From the NCBI GenBank assembly GCA_025506515.1, contig CM046456.1, positions 12,484,524 through 12,548,523 of the forward strand: a stretch of 64,000 nucleotides of DNA. The letters are read 5' to 3'. The notes below the pieces were generated by a model. The model did not search any database, was not told the DNA's origin, and worked only from the letters and a program-made list of their open reading frames with translations. The DNA comes from Flaveria trinervia (lineage: Eukaryota > Streptophyta > Magnoliopsida > Asterales > Asteraceae). Numbering within the stretch: the stretch's first letter is position 1; the number at the start of each line of letters is the position of its first letter. Below, piece after piece: positions 22,771-34,279 of the stretch. A program made the translations under genes and the position numbers.

Positions 22771-24736
22771 TGTAACACTCGGATCTTTCATTTATTTAAA
22801 TAAAGAGAGAATAAAGTGAAGAAAAAGGGGGAAAAGATATTTTACCCAAGTTGAAGGGTAAAAAGTGCCAAATGACAAAAAGGTTGAAAAGTTGGTGTAA
22901 ATTGGCATGGCCGCCCACTACTTTCCCACAACTCTCAATTCAGTAGAATTCTAGAGAGAGAAAGTGCAGAATTTGGATTTTTGGAAGAAACAGGTTGAAG
23001 AAGTGAATTCAATGTAAGAAACCCGAAATTTTATGTGTTTGAAGCTGGCCTTATCTCGTTGTGTGCTTATATGTGTTTGCTGTGTTCGGGGGTGTGTTTT
23101 AGTGAGTTTTTAGGCGGTTGAACTCAAATTCAGACGAGTTGGAAGAAGTCCTGCTCAAGAGCTGTTAAGGTGAGTTCTAGAACCCCTCATTTACATGTTT
23201 TCAAACGATTTTAGGGCTGGAAATACAAATCTATATGTTTTACTGATCTGGGTCTCGGACTCGTATGTTTTTCATGCGTGTTTGACGATGTTATGATGTT
23301 ATGTGTGTTCATGTTCTTGTTATATGTTGAATCCGAGGGCTTCAAAGGTAAGATCTAAGCTTAGAGCATGAAAATAGTGGTTATAGTATGATTCTACAGT
23401 TTCAGTTCCGATTGGGTTAAGTTCAAAATTGGCCTAAGTGTTAGAAACCAATGCGGATGAGCATTTGGCTAAGTATAGCCAATGCGGATGAACAAAGTAA
23501 GTCCATGCGGACGACTGTAACCAATGCGGATGAGTACAGCCAATGCGGATGAGCATTTTGCCTAAGTGTTGGCAAATGCGGATGAGTATTAGACAAATGC
23601 GGATGAACAGTAACCAATGCGGATGAACAACAACAAATGCAGATGAGCATTTTGCCTAAGTGTTGGCAAATGCGGATGAGTATTAGACAAATGCGGATGA
23701 ACAGTAACCAATGCGGATGAACACTTAGAATAATTTCAGGTTTGAAGGAAAGGCGGAGATGTGGCCTTGACTTGGGTGGTTCCCGAGGGTTAGGAATATG
23801 GACTTTTAAGGTCCTAGATGTTATGTTGGGCATGTATGATGTTGATGATGTTGCATGATTATGCATGATGTATGTTATAAATGTATGATGCAATGTATGA
23901 TGATGCATGAGTGTATGTTTATGTTCCTTAGTATGATGTATAGTATCTTTCCTATGGCTTTACTATTATGAGGAATGAACGAAGTATTATGTAACGAAAA
24001 GTGAAAGACAATGAAAGCGGAACACGATGTTGAATGCATGCATTAATGAACGAATGAAAGAAGTCTTGCAAGCATCGGATAAAGGGTCCTTCTTTGTGAT
24101 TGACCCTTAATGTAGAACCTCTACCGCTCACCCCTAGTACTGTGGCATACGTTTAGCTGTTCATTTATTGACTTCGGCCCAGTAGCTAAGACTGATGGTT
24201 ACTCCTAGTACCGTGGCATACGTTTAGCTGTTCATTTATTGACTTCGGCCGGGTAGCTACGACTAACCGGGGTGTAGCACATGGTATTGGTACGGATGAT
24301 GTCCGATGCGCAAGTAAAGTCATAAAGAACGAATGAACGAATGAATGAATGAGGAAGATAATAATGATATTGTGTGGTCATGTAAAAGTAACGAATGGTT
24401 TTATATGAAAGTAAAGTATGTTTTGCAATAAAACTAGAACTCACTCAGCAACGCTGACTTTTATATGTTTTTCAGTTGGCAGGTAGTGTTTGCTGAGGAT
24501 GACACACCGTGAAGCTACTCAGCTCTTTTGGGATGGCATTCTTTTGATTAATGTTTTTGCATTGTAATGCGATCAAGCTATTTTGTAATGAATGTTGTAT
24601 TAACTTGCAAAAGCATTTACATGGAAATGAAAAATTGTTTTAGTTTTCTACTGCGATTCATGAAACACAAATGTAATTATATGTTTTATGTGCGATGAGA
24701 ACCCAGCTGTAGGCGTCCCGGGAACGGGGCCTTACA
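22771..24736 (+). repeat. Element F 3' LTR
   Basis: It is 1966 bp, the partner of 15805-17791. It has the same minisatellite (23446-23722) but lacks about 20 bases of the CTATGTGTACG block seen near 17410. CTTGA follows at 24737-24741. Confidence 0.93.
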
Positions 24737-25364
24737 CTTGAATCTTAAACTCATTATCCTATTTCTCTTAATGACGCTTGAAAATCTTTCTAAACATCTT
24801 TCCCTCAAAACCGCACTTACCCTGAAAACCTATTACAACGATGCTCTCATTCTAAATTGAATCTTTAATCTTAACAAAAATGATCCTCGTATCAACGTTA
24901 AACTAATGAAACTTTGAAAACCTCAACGAAATAGTAAACAATAATTGATCATCTAAGAACCTTGTTAATGTTAATTGTTGAAAAACTCTTATGAATTTCA
25001 TATTCCATCCAAAAGCATCCAGAACTTATCTCCGAGTCTCGTGTCACACTAATACTTAGTGCTTCCCTCGTGACAAAACCTTCCTAATTGTTTTGAATCG
25101 TTTAAAATACAAACTTTTACCAATTAAAAATTCTAAATTAATAATCTTGTAACCTTTGTCAAGAAACACATAAAATCATGAATTATGAAATTTGACAAAT
25201 TTAACAAATTCAAGCATGACAAACGCATCATAATTAAACTCATTAAATTTAAACATTCCAAGTGACACTTGCGGATGTGGCATGGAATCCAAGTCTCCTC
25301 GTATCTTTGAAATTAGTCTACTTGTGATAAATTCCGGGACGAAATTTCTTGAAGTAGGGCAGAC
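24737..25364 (+). other. Element C right interior and polypurine tract
   Basis: After the F target duplication the C interior resumes. It has no usable reading frame. GGGACGAAATTTC (25336-25348) and the purine stretch GAAGTAGGGCAGA just before 25365 mark the 3' priming site. Confidence 0.7.
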
Positions 25365-25604
25365 TGTAACATCCGCTATTTTTTTCAATTGAAAATCCTA
25401 AAATCATGTTGAAACTTCTCAAAATAGTAAAATTCAATATTTAAGTATGTTAATTATTTAGATGATCAAACGCTACAAAATTTTTTATATAATCGTTACT
25501 AGGAATTGAGTTACTAAAAATTTCAAGTAATTTATCGTTACATCAATTTATAATAATTATACTTCATAAAAATTTACTATTTTATAAATTTCAAATGTTA
25601 ATTA
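25365..25604 (+). repeat. Element C 3' LTR, first 240 bp only
   Basis: TGTAACATCCGC to GTTAATTA aligns with the first 240 bases of the C LTR at 12189. It stops where element D begins. The rest of this LTR does not reappear after D. Confidence 0.88.
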
Positions 25605-28345
25605 TGTCACACCCTCAAAATCCACGTGCGGAGTTTTAACGCGAAGCGTGTGAACAAACTAGGATCACAGTCAATAGTTACACAGAACGACTCTATATGC
25701 CATAATTAAAATAAAATCAACCAAAGTATAAACTTTAAACTGTGCGGAAGTGTTTTGTAAAACAACCCAAAGAAATAAAAATGTATACTATGGCAAAACA
25801 TGCGCCAACCCAAAAGAGTAAACATTAACCATTAAAACAATAAAGATATCTTGAAGACCGAGTCTTAGAATGCAAGTGAAACCATGTAGTGCTTCTAATG
25901 GCAAACAAGCTAATGACCAGAGAATAGCATACTAAAATGTCAACACAATGGTTGGTGAGTTCAAGAGTGATATTCAAACATAAGTAGTTAATAGTAGAGA
26001 TATAAAAGTAGTGCATTGTAATAGATAGCTAGTCCATTAACAATAAATATTAACTCATAGTGATTTCGCAATTGAAGCTGACTATGTTATGTTGTTGCCT
26101 CCTATCACGACTTAACAGGTCGTGACAATGTTCAATAGGACAAATTGCACCCGGTTGACCTCGAGTCACACAGGTGGGGCTCGTCAGACCCAATAGTACT
26201 ACCCAAATTTCCCCACTATTCAATATTAACAATTCGAAAGTCTGAGGACTTTTCCATGATATCAACACTATATTAATATTATACACAACTTAAATATATA
26301 AAGCGTTTGTGATTTACCAGTATGCTATCTCCCCCAAAAGAGATTAAACAAAGAGTGGGGCATGAACTCACCTGATATGCGTGATAGACACTTAGAGTTT
26401 TACTTGACAGACAGAATGGACAGACAACCTTCAGAGGTTACTTAGATCATATAAGTACGTGAATACGTGTAAATAGAGAACATGTGAATCCCTAAGTACA
26501 CTACAACCAAGGACTCAAGGTTTCAGAAAATAGACACGTTTGACCCAGTTGACCCGTTTGACCCGTTGGTAACTTTATGTGTTGTAAACAATTCAAGCAA
26601 TCATACACATATATCATACGTGGTTAAGATTCAAATGGATCATATGTATGCTATATTATCCAGGTGTATCACTTAGATCATCATATAACCAAGTATCATA
26701 CAAGTCATGCGAATCTAGAACATTAACATATCCACTAGTTATAACACAACTAATATGCCACACAAAGATCAAATCACGCACCACATGCCATGTGAAGCCA
26801 CTCACGACTTCACATCCTAAACCCTGCCAATCCTACTAAGTAGGGGCCTCAGATTCGCACGCGTGTATGATGATCACATTCACATTCATTAACCATTTTC
26901 ATTGCGTTCAACATACACCACAACAATCAGTTCCAGTCCCCAAACATGGTGTCTTAGCTACTAACCAACATCAACATCATATATGCTCATCAAAGTCCAA
27001 ACATCACCCATGATTATCCAAGCATCCCATACAACCAATTTAACATGTTCTATCACATTAGAATTCATCCATGAACTTACTAACATGCTCCTAACATCCC
27101 AAACATGTTCAAGCTATCATCCTTCAAACGTTGAGCAAATAAGTTTCCCATTTGGGAAAGTACATTCCAACATCTATCACACTCAATGTATTCATGATTC
27201 ATTACAATTATACCATCTCAGGCTCATAACAACATCTAGACATGATCAACAATGCCTAAACATCATAATCTAACAATCATTATGAACAAAAGTTTCCACT
27301 CTTGGCAAGATATGAACAACAACATTCATTCTAAGATTTCTAGCATTCATATCAACAATCTAGCATCTAATTATCATCATGAATACATCAAAAACATCAA
27401 TCCATCACTAGATCATCATGTCATGAAAATATAGTTACTATTATTAGTAACCTATGAACACCAACTTAAATTCATCAATTTCTTGCAAAATCAATGTATC
27501 CTAACATTCATACAACTACTAATCATCATACATTCATCAAACAATCATCCATCATGCATAATCTCATCAATTTTCGAATTAGGGTTTGCTTAAAATCAAA
27601 GTTCATGATCAATCCACTAAAAACATACAATTCATACATAATCAACGTTAAACAACATGTATTCAACCCAAATAACATATTAACATCATCAATTAACATC
27701 AATTTCGACTCCATGAACACCCATTCACGAATTTAGGTTCGGCCATAACAAAAATTCCATAAAAACTTGTAAAATCTAACCTTTAAACGTGTGTTAACTT
27801 GCAATTGAGGATTCCAACGTGTTCTATTGCTTGAAATCGAACAAAATCGAGGCTTGGAGGCTTGTTCTAGGTTGAAATCGCAAGGGAGGGGGTGTGAAAG
27901 GTGTTTGGCTGATTTGAGGTGAGAATTAGGGTTTTTGTGTTTTAATTAAGTTAATTTACACAATTACCATTTAAACCCTTGTGTTTTGTATTTTATAAAA
28001 ATTTAAGCTTTTAAACCCTTTGTAAAGTGTTTTTAACTTAATAATATAAAGATATAAACTAATGATAATCATTATATATTTTATCTTTATAAAAACACAA
28101 GACATACGAATAAATAGGCACGTTTCCGCGTTACGCGATTAATTTCCCAATTAACATTTAAAACATGCAAACACATAAACATAATACCATAATCACATTA
28201 TCAACTAGATTATCAATAATGTAACTTTATTAATTATTATTAGGTCACCAATGTTAAACGACAACTAGTGTGTGTTTACGACATGTGTATGCAAGACTTA
28301 ACGGAACTAACGGAGTTTGATAACGGAAATTTACCGGATGTCACA
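25605..28345 (-). repeat. Element D 3' LTR
   Basis: It begins TGTCACACCCTC, matching 34280 onwards for about 490 bases. Its inner end is read at TGTCACA (28339-28345), but a second TGTCACA at 28464-28470, before a second polypurine-like block, is an alternative end. No partner sequence exists to decide. Confidence 0.8.
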
Positions 28346-28520
28346 TTAGCCCCATGTTGAAAGAATTTTCGTCCCGAAAATGGCGTTACATGGTGAGAGT
28401 GTTCCATCACTGGTCTACTGCATTGGCACACAGAAATCAAAATTGAGTGAGTTTTGGATGAGTTGTCACATCATCCCCATGTTGAAAGAAATTTCGTCCC
28501 GAAATTTAAATCAATACCTT
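28346..28520 (-). repeat. Duplicated polypurine region of element D
   Basis: The sequence TGTCACAT-N-AGCCCCATGTTGAAAG-CGTCCCGAAA occurs twice, near 28339-28380 and 28464-28505, about 125 bases apart. Each reads on the minus strand as GGGACGAAA, a purine run and a TGTGACA LTR start. Confidence 0.75.
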
Positions 28521-29082
28521 CATCTGCTGGCATCGTCCTTTCGAATAGTTGAGGGTACTTAAGCTTTGTTTGATCTTCTCGTTCCCATGTGAATTCCGGT
28601 CCACGTCGCGAATTCCAACGGATTTTGACAATAGGTATCTTGCTTTGCTTAAGTGTTTTCACCTCACGGTCCATCACCTCGACTGGTTCTTCGATAAAAC
28701 GCAATTGTTCATCCACTTGAACTTCTTCTACTGGTACGACCATTGTTTCATCGGTTATGCACTTCTTCAGGTTTGACACGTAAAATACATCATGGATTCC
28801 ACTTAGCGAATTAGGTAGGGCTAGTCGATAGGCCACTGGACCTATTCTTTCCACTATTTCAAATAGTCCAACGTACCTCGGATTTAGTTTCCCTCGCTTA
28901 CCAAACCGAAATACGCCTTTCCATGGTGAGACATTCAACAAAACCTTGTCACCAATCTGAAACTCTAAAGGTTTCCGTCTCTTATCAGCATAACTCTTTT
29001 GTCTGTCTTGCGCTGCGGCCATACAGTTTCGTATCTGCACAATCTTCTCGGTTGTCTCATGAATTAACTCGGGACCTGTTAG
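28471..29082 (-). pseudogene. Element D integrase C-terminus and chromodomain
   Basis: An open frame of 189 codons follows the integrase core after one stop at 29083. It has K-S-Y-A-D-K-R-R-K-P-L-E-F, V-S-P-W-K-G-V-F-R-F, P-R-Y-V-G-L-F-E-I and Y-R-L-A-L-P. The tail is V-K-I-R-W-N-S-R-R-G-P-E-F-T-W-E-R-E-D, the V-x-W...E-x-T-W-E signature of a group II chromodomain-like fold, then Y-P-Q-L-F. It is predicted to guide integration toward heterochromatin. Frame and motifs look intact apart from the junction stop. Confidence 0.85.
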
Positions 29083-29997
29083 CTAACAATCACCAATTTC
29101 TGCCCAGCAAACCGGTGATCTACATTTTCTCCCATACAGCGCCTCGAAAGGTGTTGCCTGTATGCTAGTATGATAACTATTGTTATAAGAAAACTCCACC
29201 AATGGCAGGTGAATTTCCCAGTTGTTCCTGAAGTCAATCACACAAGCACATAACATATCCTCCAACGTCTGTATGGTACGCTCACTCTGGCCATCCGTCT
29301 GTGGGTGATATGCAGTACTCATATCCAATCGTGTACCCAAAGATTTCTGCAATGATTGCCAGAAATGTGACGTGAAACGAGCGTCGCGGTCGGAAATAAT
29401 TGAGATCGGTACACCGTGTCTTGAAACGGTCTCTTTAAGGTACAGTTGAGTTAATTTCTCCATCTTATCCGTTTCCTTAATTGCAAGGAAGTGAGCAGAC
29501 TTTGTCAATCGATCCACAATAACCCATATCGTGTCACAACCAGTATTAGTCCGGGGTAACTTAGTAATAAAATCCATGGAGATCTGTTCCCATTTCCACA
29601 TTGGTATCTCAGGTTGTTGTAACAGTCCGGATGGTTTTTGATATTCCACTTTTACTTTCGAGCAGGTCAAACACTTGCTCACATACGTAGCTACATCTTC
29701 TTTCATGTTAGGCCACCAGTAGTGTGCCTTTAGGTCATGATACATCTTGTCGGATCTAGGATGTATAGAATACTTAGATTTGTGTGCCTCGCTCATAACT
29801 AAATCTCTCAGATTTCCATAAACAGGCACCCAAAGTCCATCCATGAAATACCGAATTCCATCCTCTTTCACCACCAGCTGTTTATCCATTCCCCTTAACG
29901 ACTCAGAACCAACATTTTCTGCTTTTAAAGCTTCTATCTGCACCTCCTTAACCTGTTCGGGCAGTTGGGTACTGATAGTAAGTTGTAAAGCTCGCAC
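29083..29997 (-). pseudogene. Element D integrase core
   Basis: This is a 304-codon open frame with the zinc-binding A-H-K-S-K-Y-S-I-H-P and C-L-T-C-S-K, the first D in S-M-D-F-I, the second D in I-I-S-D-R-D-A-R-F and the E in Q-S-E-R-T-I-Q, ending L-Y-G-R-K-C-R-S-P. All HHCC and DDE residues are present. It stops at I-G-D-C, just before the C-terminal part, and begins within the RNase H-integrase linker, so it is a fragment of the polyprotein. It is the best preserved enzyme domain in the window. Confidence 0.9.
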
Positions 29998-29999
29998 CC

Positions 30000-30448
30000 G
30001 TCGAGGTTTAGTTGTTTCCTTCCTGCTTAGGGCATCGGCGACTACGTTCGCCTTTCCGGATGGTACTTAATAGCGCAATCATAATCATTTAGTAGTTCCA
30101 CCCAACGTCGTTGCCTCATATTCAACTCTTTTTGCTCGAAGATATGTTGAAGACTCTTGTGATCGGTGTAGATAGTGCACTTGGTACCGTACAAGTAATG
30201 TCTCTAGATCTTTCAGGTAAAAACCACTGCACCCATTCTAAGTCATGGGTGGTATAGTTCTTCTCATGAACCTTTAGTTGTCTCGAGGCGTAGGCTATCA
30301 CCTTATCTCGTTGCAACAAGACACAACCCAATCCTTGAATGGATGCATCACAATACACCACAAAGTCATCCGTTCCCTCTGGTAGTGCTAATATCGGGGT
30401 AGTACAGAGTTTTTGTTTTAACATTGAAAAGCTGATTCTTGCTCTCAC
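30000..30448 (-). pseudogene. Element D RNase H
   Basis: V-V-Y-C-D-A-S-I-Q-G-L-G-C-V-L (D) and T-T-H-D-L-E (E) are in one frame. A frameshift near 30235 moves I-Y-T-D-H-K-S-L (D) and L-N-D-Y-D-C-A-I-K-Y-H-P into others. All three acidic residues can be traced. Confidence 0.82.
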
Positions 30449-31283
30449 TCCATTTGTATGTCGTTCCTTTGTGAGTCAAGGCCGTGAGAGGTTGTGCGAT
30501 CTTAGAAAATCCTCCTATGAATCATCGGTAATATCCTGCTAATCCCAAAATTGTCTTATCTCGCTCAGCGTTTTGGGGGTAGTCCAATTCTTTATCGCCT
30601 CAATTTGGCAGGATCAACATGTATCCCTTTCTCATTAACAATATGACCTAGGATTACACTTCTCGTATCCAAAAGTCACACTTTGAGAATTTGGCATACA
30701 GCTGCTCATTTTTCAATAGTTCTAAGATCATTCGTAAGTGCTCTTCATGATCCTCCTTGGTCCTAGAATATATCGGTATATCATCGATAAACACAATGAC
30801 AAACTGATCAAGATAGGGTTTGCACACGCGGTTCATGAGGTCCATGAACACAGCAGGTGCATTAGTCAACCCAAAAGGCATGACCAAGAACTCATAATGA
30901 CCATAACGAGTATGAAATGCAGTCTTGGAAATGTCTTCTTCTTGAACTCTAAGTTGATGATAACCAGATCTCAACTCAATCTTCGAATAATAGCTTGATC
31001 CTTGAAGCTGATCGAACAAGTCATCGATACGAGGTAAAGGGTATCGGTTCTTGACTGTTACTTTGTTTAACTCACTATAATCGATGCACATCTAGAATGT
31101 GCCATCCTTCTTTTTAACAAAAAGAACAGGAGCTCCCCAATGTGATGTGCTAGGTCGAATAAAGCCCTTATCTAAAAGCTCCTGAAGTTGTGATGACAAC
31201 TCTTGTAGCTCGTTTGGTGCTAATCGATAAGGTGCCCTAGCAATCGGAGCTGCGCCGAGAGTCAATTCAATCTGGAATTCCAC
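30449..31283 (-). pseudogene. Element D reverse transcriptase
   Basis: The first part (31092-31283) has P-Y-R-L-A-P-N-E-L and A-P-V-L-F-V-K-K-K-D-G-T-F. A TAG codon then separates it from M-C-I-D-Y-S-E-L-N-K-V (30654-31091), which carries Y-H-Q-L-R-V, M-P-F-G-L-T-N-A-P-A-V-F and the catalytic F-I-D-D-I. The thumb (30449-30653) has G-L-A-G-Y-Y-R in another frame. R-S-G-Y is preceded by I-E-L where I-D-L is usual, so the first catalytic Asp looks changed to Glu. Confidence 0.85.
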
Positions 31284-32102
31284 TTGGCGGTGAGGTGGTA
31301 AATCTAGGAAGATCCTCTGGAAACACCTCTGGAAAATCGCGCACTATGGGAATATCCTCCATTCTCCTTTCTTATGCCTGCTTATCGATTACAAGTGCTA
31401 GAATAGCCACACGACCCTTTCGTAATAACTTTTGAGCTTTCATGTATGAGATGATGCCTATCACAACACCACTCCTATCACCTATAACGGTAAGGATTTT
31501 GTCACTAACAGGGATTCGTATGATCTTCTCATGACATATGACTTCCGCTTGTTTGCTAAAGAGCTAATCCATGCCTATCACAACATCAAAACTCCCTAGC
31601 CTAACAGGCATGAGATCTATAGCGAAAGTATGACCAGCAAGTTCTATCTTATAGTCTTTAAGGATATGCGTTACATGGATCTATTTACCGTCGGCTAATT
31701 CCACAGTGTATTTAGATTCTAAGGCAGAGGGTATATCACTTAAAAGACTACAGAACTTTAAGGACACGAAACTCCTATCAGCTCTAGTATCAAATAGTAC
31801 CGTAGAAAAACAACCATTAACAGAGAACCCACCAGTAAAAGTTGTGGGATTATTTAGAGCCTCACCTAAGCCAATGACGAAGGCTCTCCCCTTGGCTCCA
31901 TCTTTATTGCCGCCATTTCCAGTACCATTACCACCATTGTTGTTATTACCGTTGTTGTTGTTGTTGTTGTTGTTATTGCCATTACCATTTCTCCTTAGTT
32001 GTGGGTAGTTTCGCCTGTAATGTCCTTCTTTCCCACATTCAAAACAACCTTGGGAGTTTCTTGAGGTTGTTATGGCCTCCTTACCAGCTCACCATGACAA
32101 TC
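31284..32102 (-). pseudogene. Element D protease region and gag-pol junction
   Basis: The retropepsin segment V-L-F-D-T-x-A-D-R-S-F-V-S is at 31765-31800; the glycine of the D-T-G active site reads as Arg (codon at 31783-31785), which should inactivate it. E-L-A-D-G-K follows near 31695. Upstream, 31860-31990 codes an Asn/Gly-repeat linker from a GTT-rich tract. The protease-reverse transcriptase spacer (31284-31650) has many stops. Confidence 0.75.
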
Positions 32103-33194
32103 CTAAGCAGCGTGTCCAATTTTTCCACAGCGTTGACACTTGAAGTTATCACACCTTCCCACATGATGGTAATTACACCGAGTGCACTTCGGATGTCTAC
32201 CACCATAACCACTGGGTCCTTGATTATTTGCAGTCGTTTGGTTGAAGTTACGGTTATTGTCGAACCTCCGTTGCTGCTGAATTGGCTGTTGTTGCTGTTG
32301 AGGTTGAGGTTGACCGCTAGAAGATGATGATACTTTGGTGTTGTTGGCACTATCCCACTTTCTTTTGTTGTCGGGCATGCTCGCCACAGCGCCCCGCTTG
32401 GGTAGACGTCCTTGCTCCACGGCTTGGTCAGTTAGCTTATGAGCTAGCTGGATGGCTTGCTGAATTGTGGTTGGGTTGGAAGCAGTTACCATACTTTGGA
32501 TTTCGGGTACTAATCCCCGTATGTAATGCTCCACCCTCTTATGCACCTCATTCACCATTCCCGGGCACAAAGTTGCTAGTTCATGGGTTCTGGTGGTGTA
32601 GGCCTCGATTTCCGAGCCCTGCATCTTCAATTGCTAGAACTCCATCTCTAACTTCTGCACTTCATTACGATGACAGTACTCCTCAGTCATCATTGCTTTG
32701 AACTCATCCCATGGAAGTCCATTCGCCATCGCTTGTCCTAGCATCTGGACTTACGCGTTCCACCAAGACAGAGCAGCACCCTCTAAAGTCCCGGTGGCAT
32801 ACTTCACTTGATCAGCAAGTGGACAGTTACATTTGGAGAAGACAGACTAAGTCTTCTCGAACCATCGTACAAGCCCTACAGCACCCTCAGTACCGATGTA
32901 GGTGTGTGGTTTACAGTCCATAAAGGACTTGTAGGTACACACTGGTGGTCCTGTTTTAACACAACACACATTAATCAGACATCCCATATAGTTATGAAGG
33001 ATATCAGATTCATCCTTCTATCATTGTTTACCTGCTGACTGACCCGCGTGGGCAGCAGCCACTGCCGCCTGAACATGCTCATTAATCAGAGCAGCTAATT
33101 CTGCGGGGGTCATGTTAATAGCACCACCGCCCTGTTCTCCAGTGCCACGTCCACGTCCGCGTCCACGTCCACGTCCACGTCCACGAGCGTCCAT
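32103..33194 (-). pseudogene. Element D gag
   Basis: I start at the ATG at 33194, giving M-D-A and a run of Arg-Gly pairs coded by a repeated hexamer (33149-33185). A helical A-E-L-A-A-L-I-N-E-H-V segment ends at a stop (33021). The core then appears with L-P-W-D-E-F-K-A-M-M, E-V-Q-K-L-E-M-E-F, one stop, and E-A-Y-T-T-R-T-H-E-L-A-T-L-C-P-G-M-V (32520-32700). The C-terminal part has poly-Gln, and C-T-R-C-N-Y-H-H-V-G-R-C then C-Q-R-C-G-K-I-G-H-A-A as zinc knuckles (near 32110-32190). The 33020-32720 part is badly shifted. Confidence 0.82.
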
Positions 33195-33463
33195 TCTTTT
33201 CACTTTACATTCACAAATACAATAATGAGTAACATCAAACACATTTATCTCATTGAAGCACAGTAAACAGTAAATAAAAGAAATAATGAATCATCACAAC
33301 CACAACATTCATAACAAAAATAATAACTAAATTAAATAAATTGTAAATGAGTCACAATGTATATATCAATGTCAAAATTTAAGTTTGTCGTTCGTGTGGG
33401 GAAACAACCCTTCCCACATAGGTTTCAAAAAAACACTACGTAGTCTAAGTCATATAAAGAGAA

Positions 33464-34142
33464 TCAATCGACAACATCTGACCCATCACTGTCATCCTCC
33501 ATCTCCACCGGTTCCTCCTCCTCGGGTCCCTCCTCGGGATCCTCATCCTCAGGGTCTGCTGCAGGAGCAGGAGCTATAGCAATCTGAAGTGTCGCTAGTG
33601 GAGCTTCTAAAATAGCAATCCTATTATCGGCTACGGCGTCCTACTGTTCACGAGCAGTCACGCGCCCTTGGAGTGCTATGAGACATCTTGCATATGGTGA
33701 CACCGTTTAGGGTCTTCCGTGTTGCTCCCGAGTTCATCCAGTTGATGTCTCAGTTTGTACACCTCATGTTGCAGTGTACAGACATCACCCGTGAGCCGCC
33801 TAACTCGATCCTGCTCAGTGTCCAGTGCAGCAATCAGTTGCTCATTGGACTGCACCATCGTGGGAGTGAAGGCATTGGTTGGTGGGCATTGTTCTAGTCA
33901 TGGCCTTGAGACAGGTACGCGCTCCTAAACATAATATGATCAACGAATCTAGGATAGAAACTCCAGTCTCGTGGAGGGTCACACTTCATCAATGCAAAAG
34001 GTTGATCCCAGTCAATCTCCTCTCGAGGATCAGCTAGTCGGGGCCAATCGAATCCATTGTCAGGTACAGGTGCAGGAGGTGGGGATTCAGATCGTGAAGG
34101 CGATTCAGGTCATTTACCCAGAGCTCTCGATGACGATGCCAT
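33464..34142 (-). pseudogene. Element D leader ORF, coiled-coil and acidic tail (unknown function)
   Basis: Between primer-binding site and gag an extra coding-like stretch runs from an ATG at 34142 to a TGA at 33464-33466. The first part is Ser/Pro-rich, then contains W-D-Q-P-F-A-L-M-K-C-D-P-P-R-D-W-S-F-Y-P-R-F. The middle (33676-33858) is a heptad-patterned helix with L-I-A-A-L-D-T-E-Q-D-R-V-R-R-L. The last 25 residues are almost all Glu, Asp and Pro. One early TGA (likely from CGA) and at least two frameshifts break it. I do not recognise the family. Element A has a coiled-coil leader frame in the same place. Confidence 0.5.
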
Positions 34143-34263
34143 GCTGCAGAGAGTGACGTGTATGCCAATAAGTATACAATAGATGAGAATAAGGCACAGG
34201 TAACTAACTAACTGTGTGCGGTTATAGTCTAGTGTGTATGCAACCTAGTTCCCTATAACCAAT

Positions 34264-34276
34264 GGCTCTGATACCA
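34264..34276 (-). other. Element D primer-binding site
   Basis: GGCTCTGATACCA, the reverse complement of the initiator tRNA-Met-type site, lies three bases from the LTR start at 34280. Confidence 0.9.
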
Positions 34277-34279
34277 ATC

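Larger units (their letters stand above)
15805..24736 (+). mobile_element. Element F: complete but inactive Ty3/gypsy chromovirus
   Basis: The element spans LTR 15805-17791, primer-binding site, gag, protease, reverse transcriptase, RNase H, integrase, chromodomain-like tail, polypurine tract and LTR 22771-24736. Perfect CTTGA repeats flank it (15800-15804, 24737-24741). LTRs match closely by eye apart from small indels, so it is among the youngest insertions here. Nearly every domain carries one or more one-base indels, many as loss of one base from a short homopolymer. Sequencing or consensus error is therefore an alternative to genuine decay. Confidence 0.92.
12189..25604 (+). mobile_element. 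Element C: non-coding long-LTR (LARD-like) element
   Basis: The 5' LTR is 12189-15205, the primer-binding site follows at 15209, the interior is about 1.2 kb (15206-15804 plus 24742-25364), and the 3' LTR starts at 25365. No gag or pol trace is seen in the interior, so C would have depended on proteins of a relative. The GGGACGAAATTTC sequence before its 3' LTR resembles that of Tekay-type chromoviruses. The interior carries element F and the 3' LTR carries element D. The rest of the 3' LTR is not found after D. Confidence 0.7.

Noticed and set aside
23441..23908. 155-codon minus-strand frame in the F 3' LTR
   Set aside because: It is the antisense of the AATGCGGATGA minisatellite; the repeat structure and absence from the other LTR as one frame argue against a gene.
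26983..27736. Thr/His/Asn-rich plus-strand frames in the D 3' LTR
   Set aside because: They lie inside an LTR, on the strand opposite to the element, with low-complexity CAT/ATC composition.
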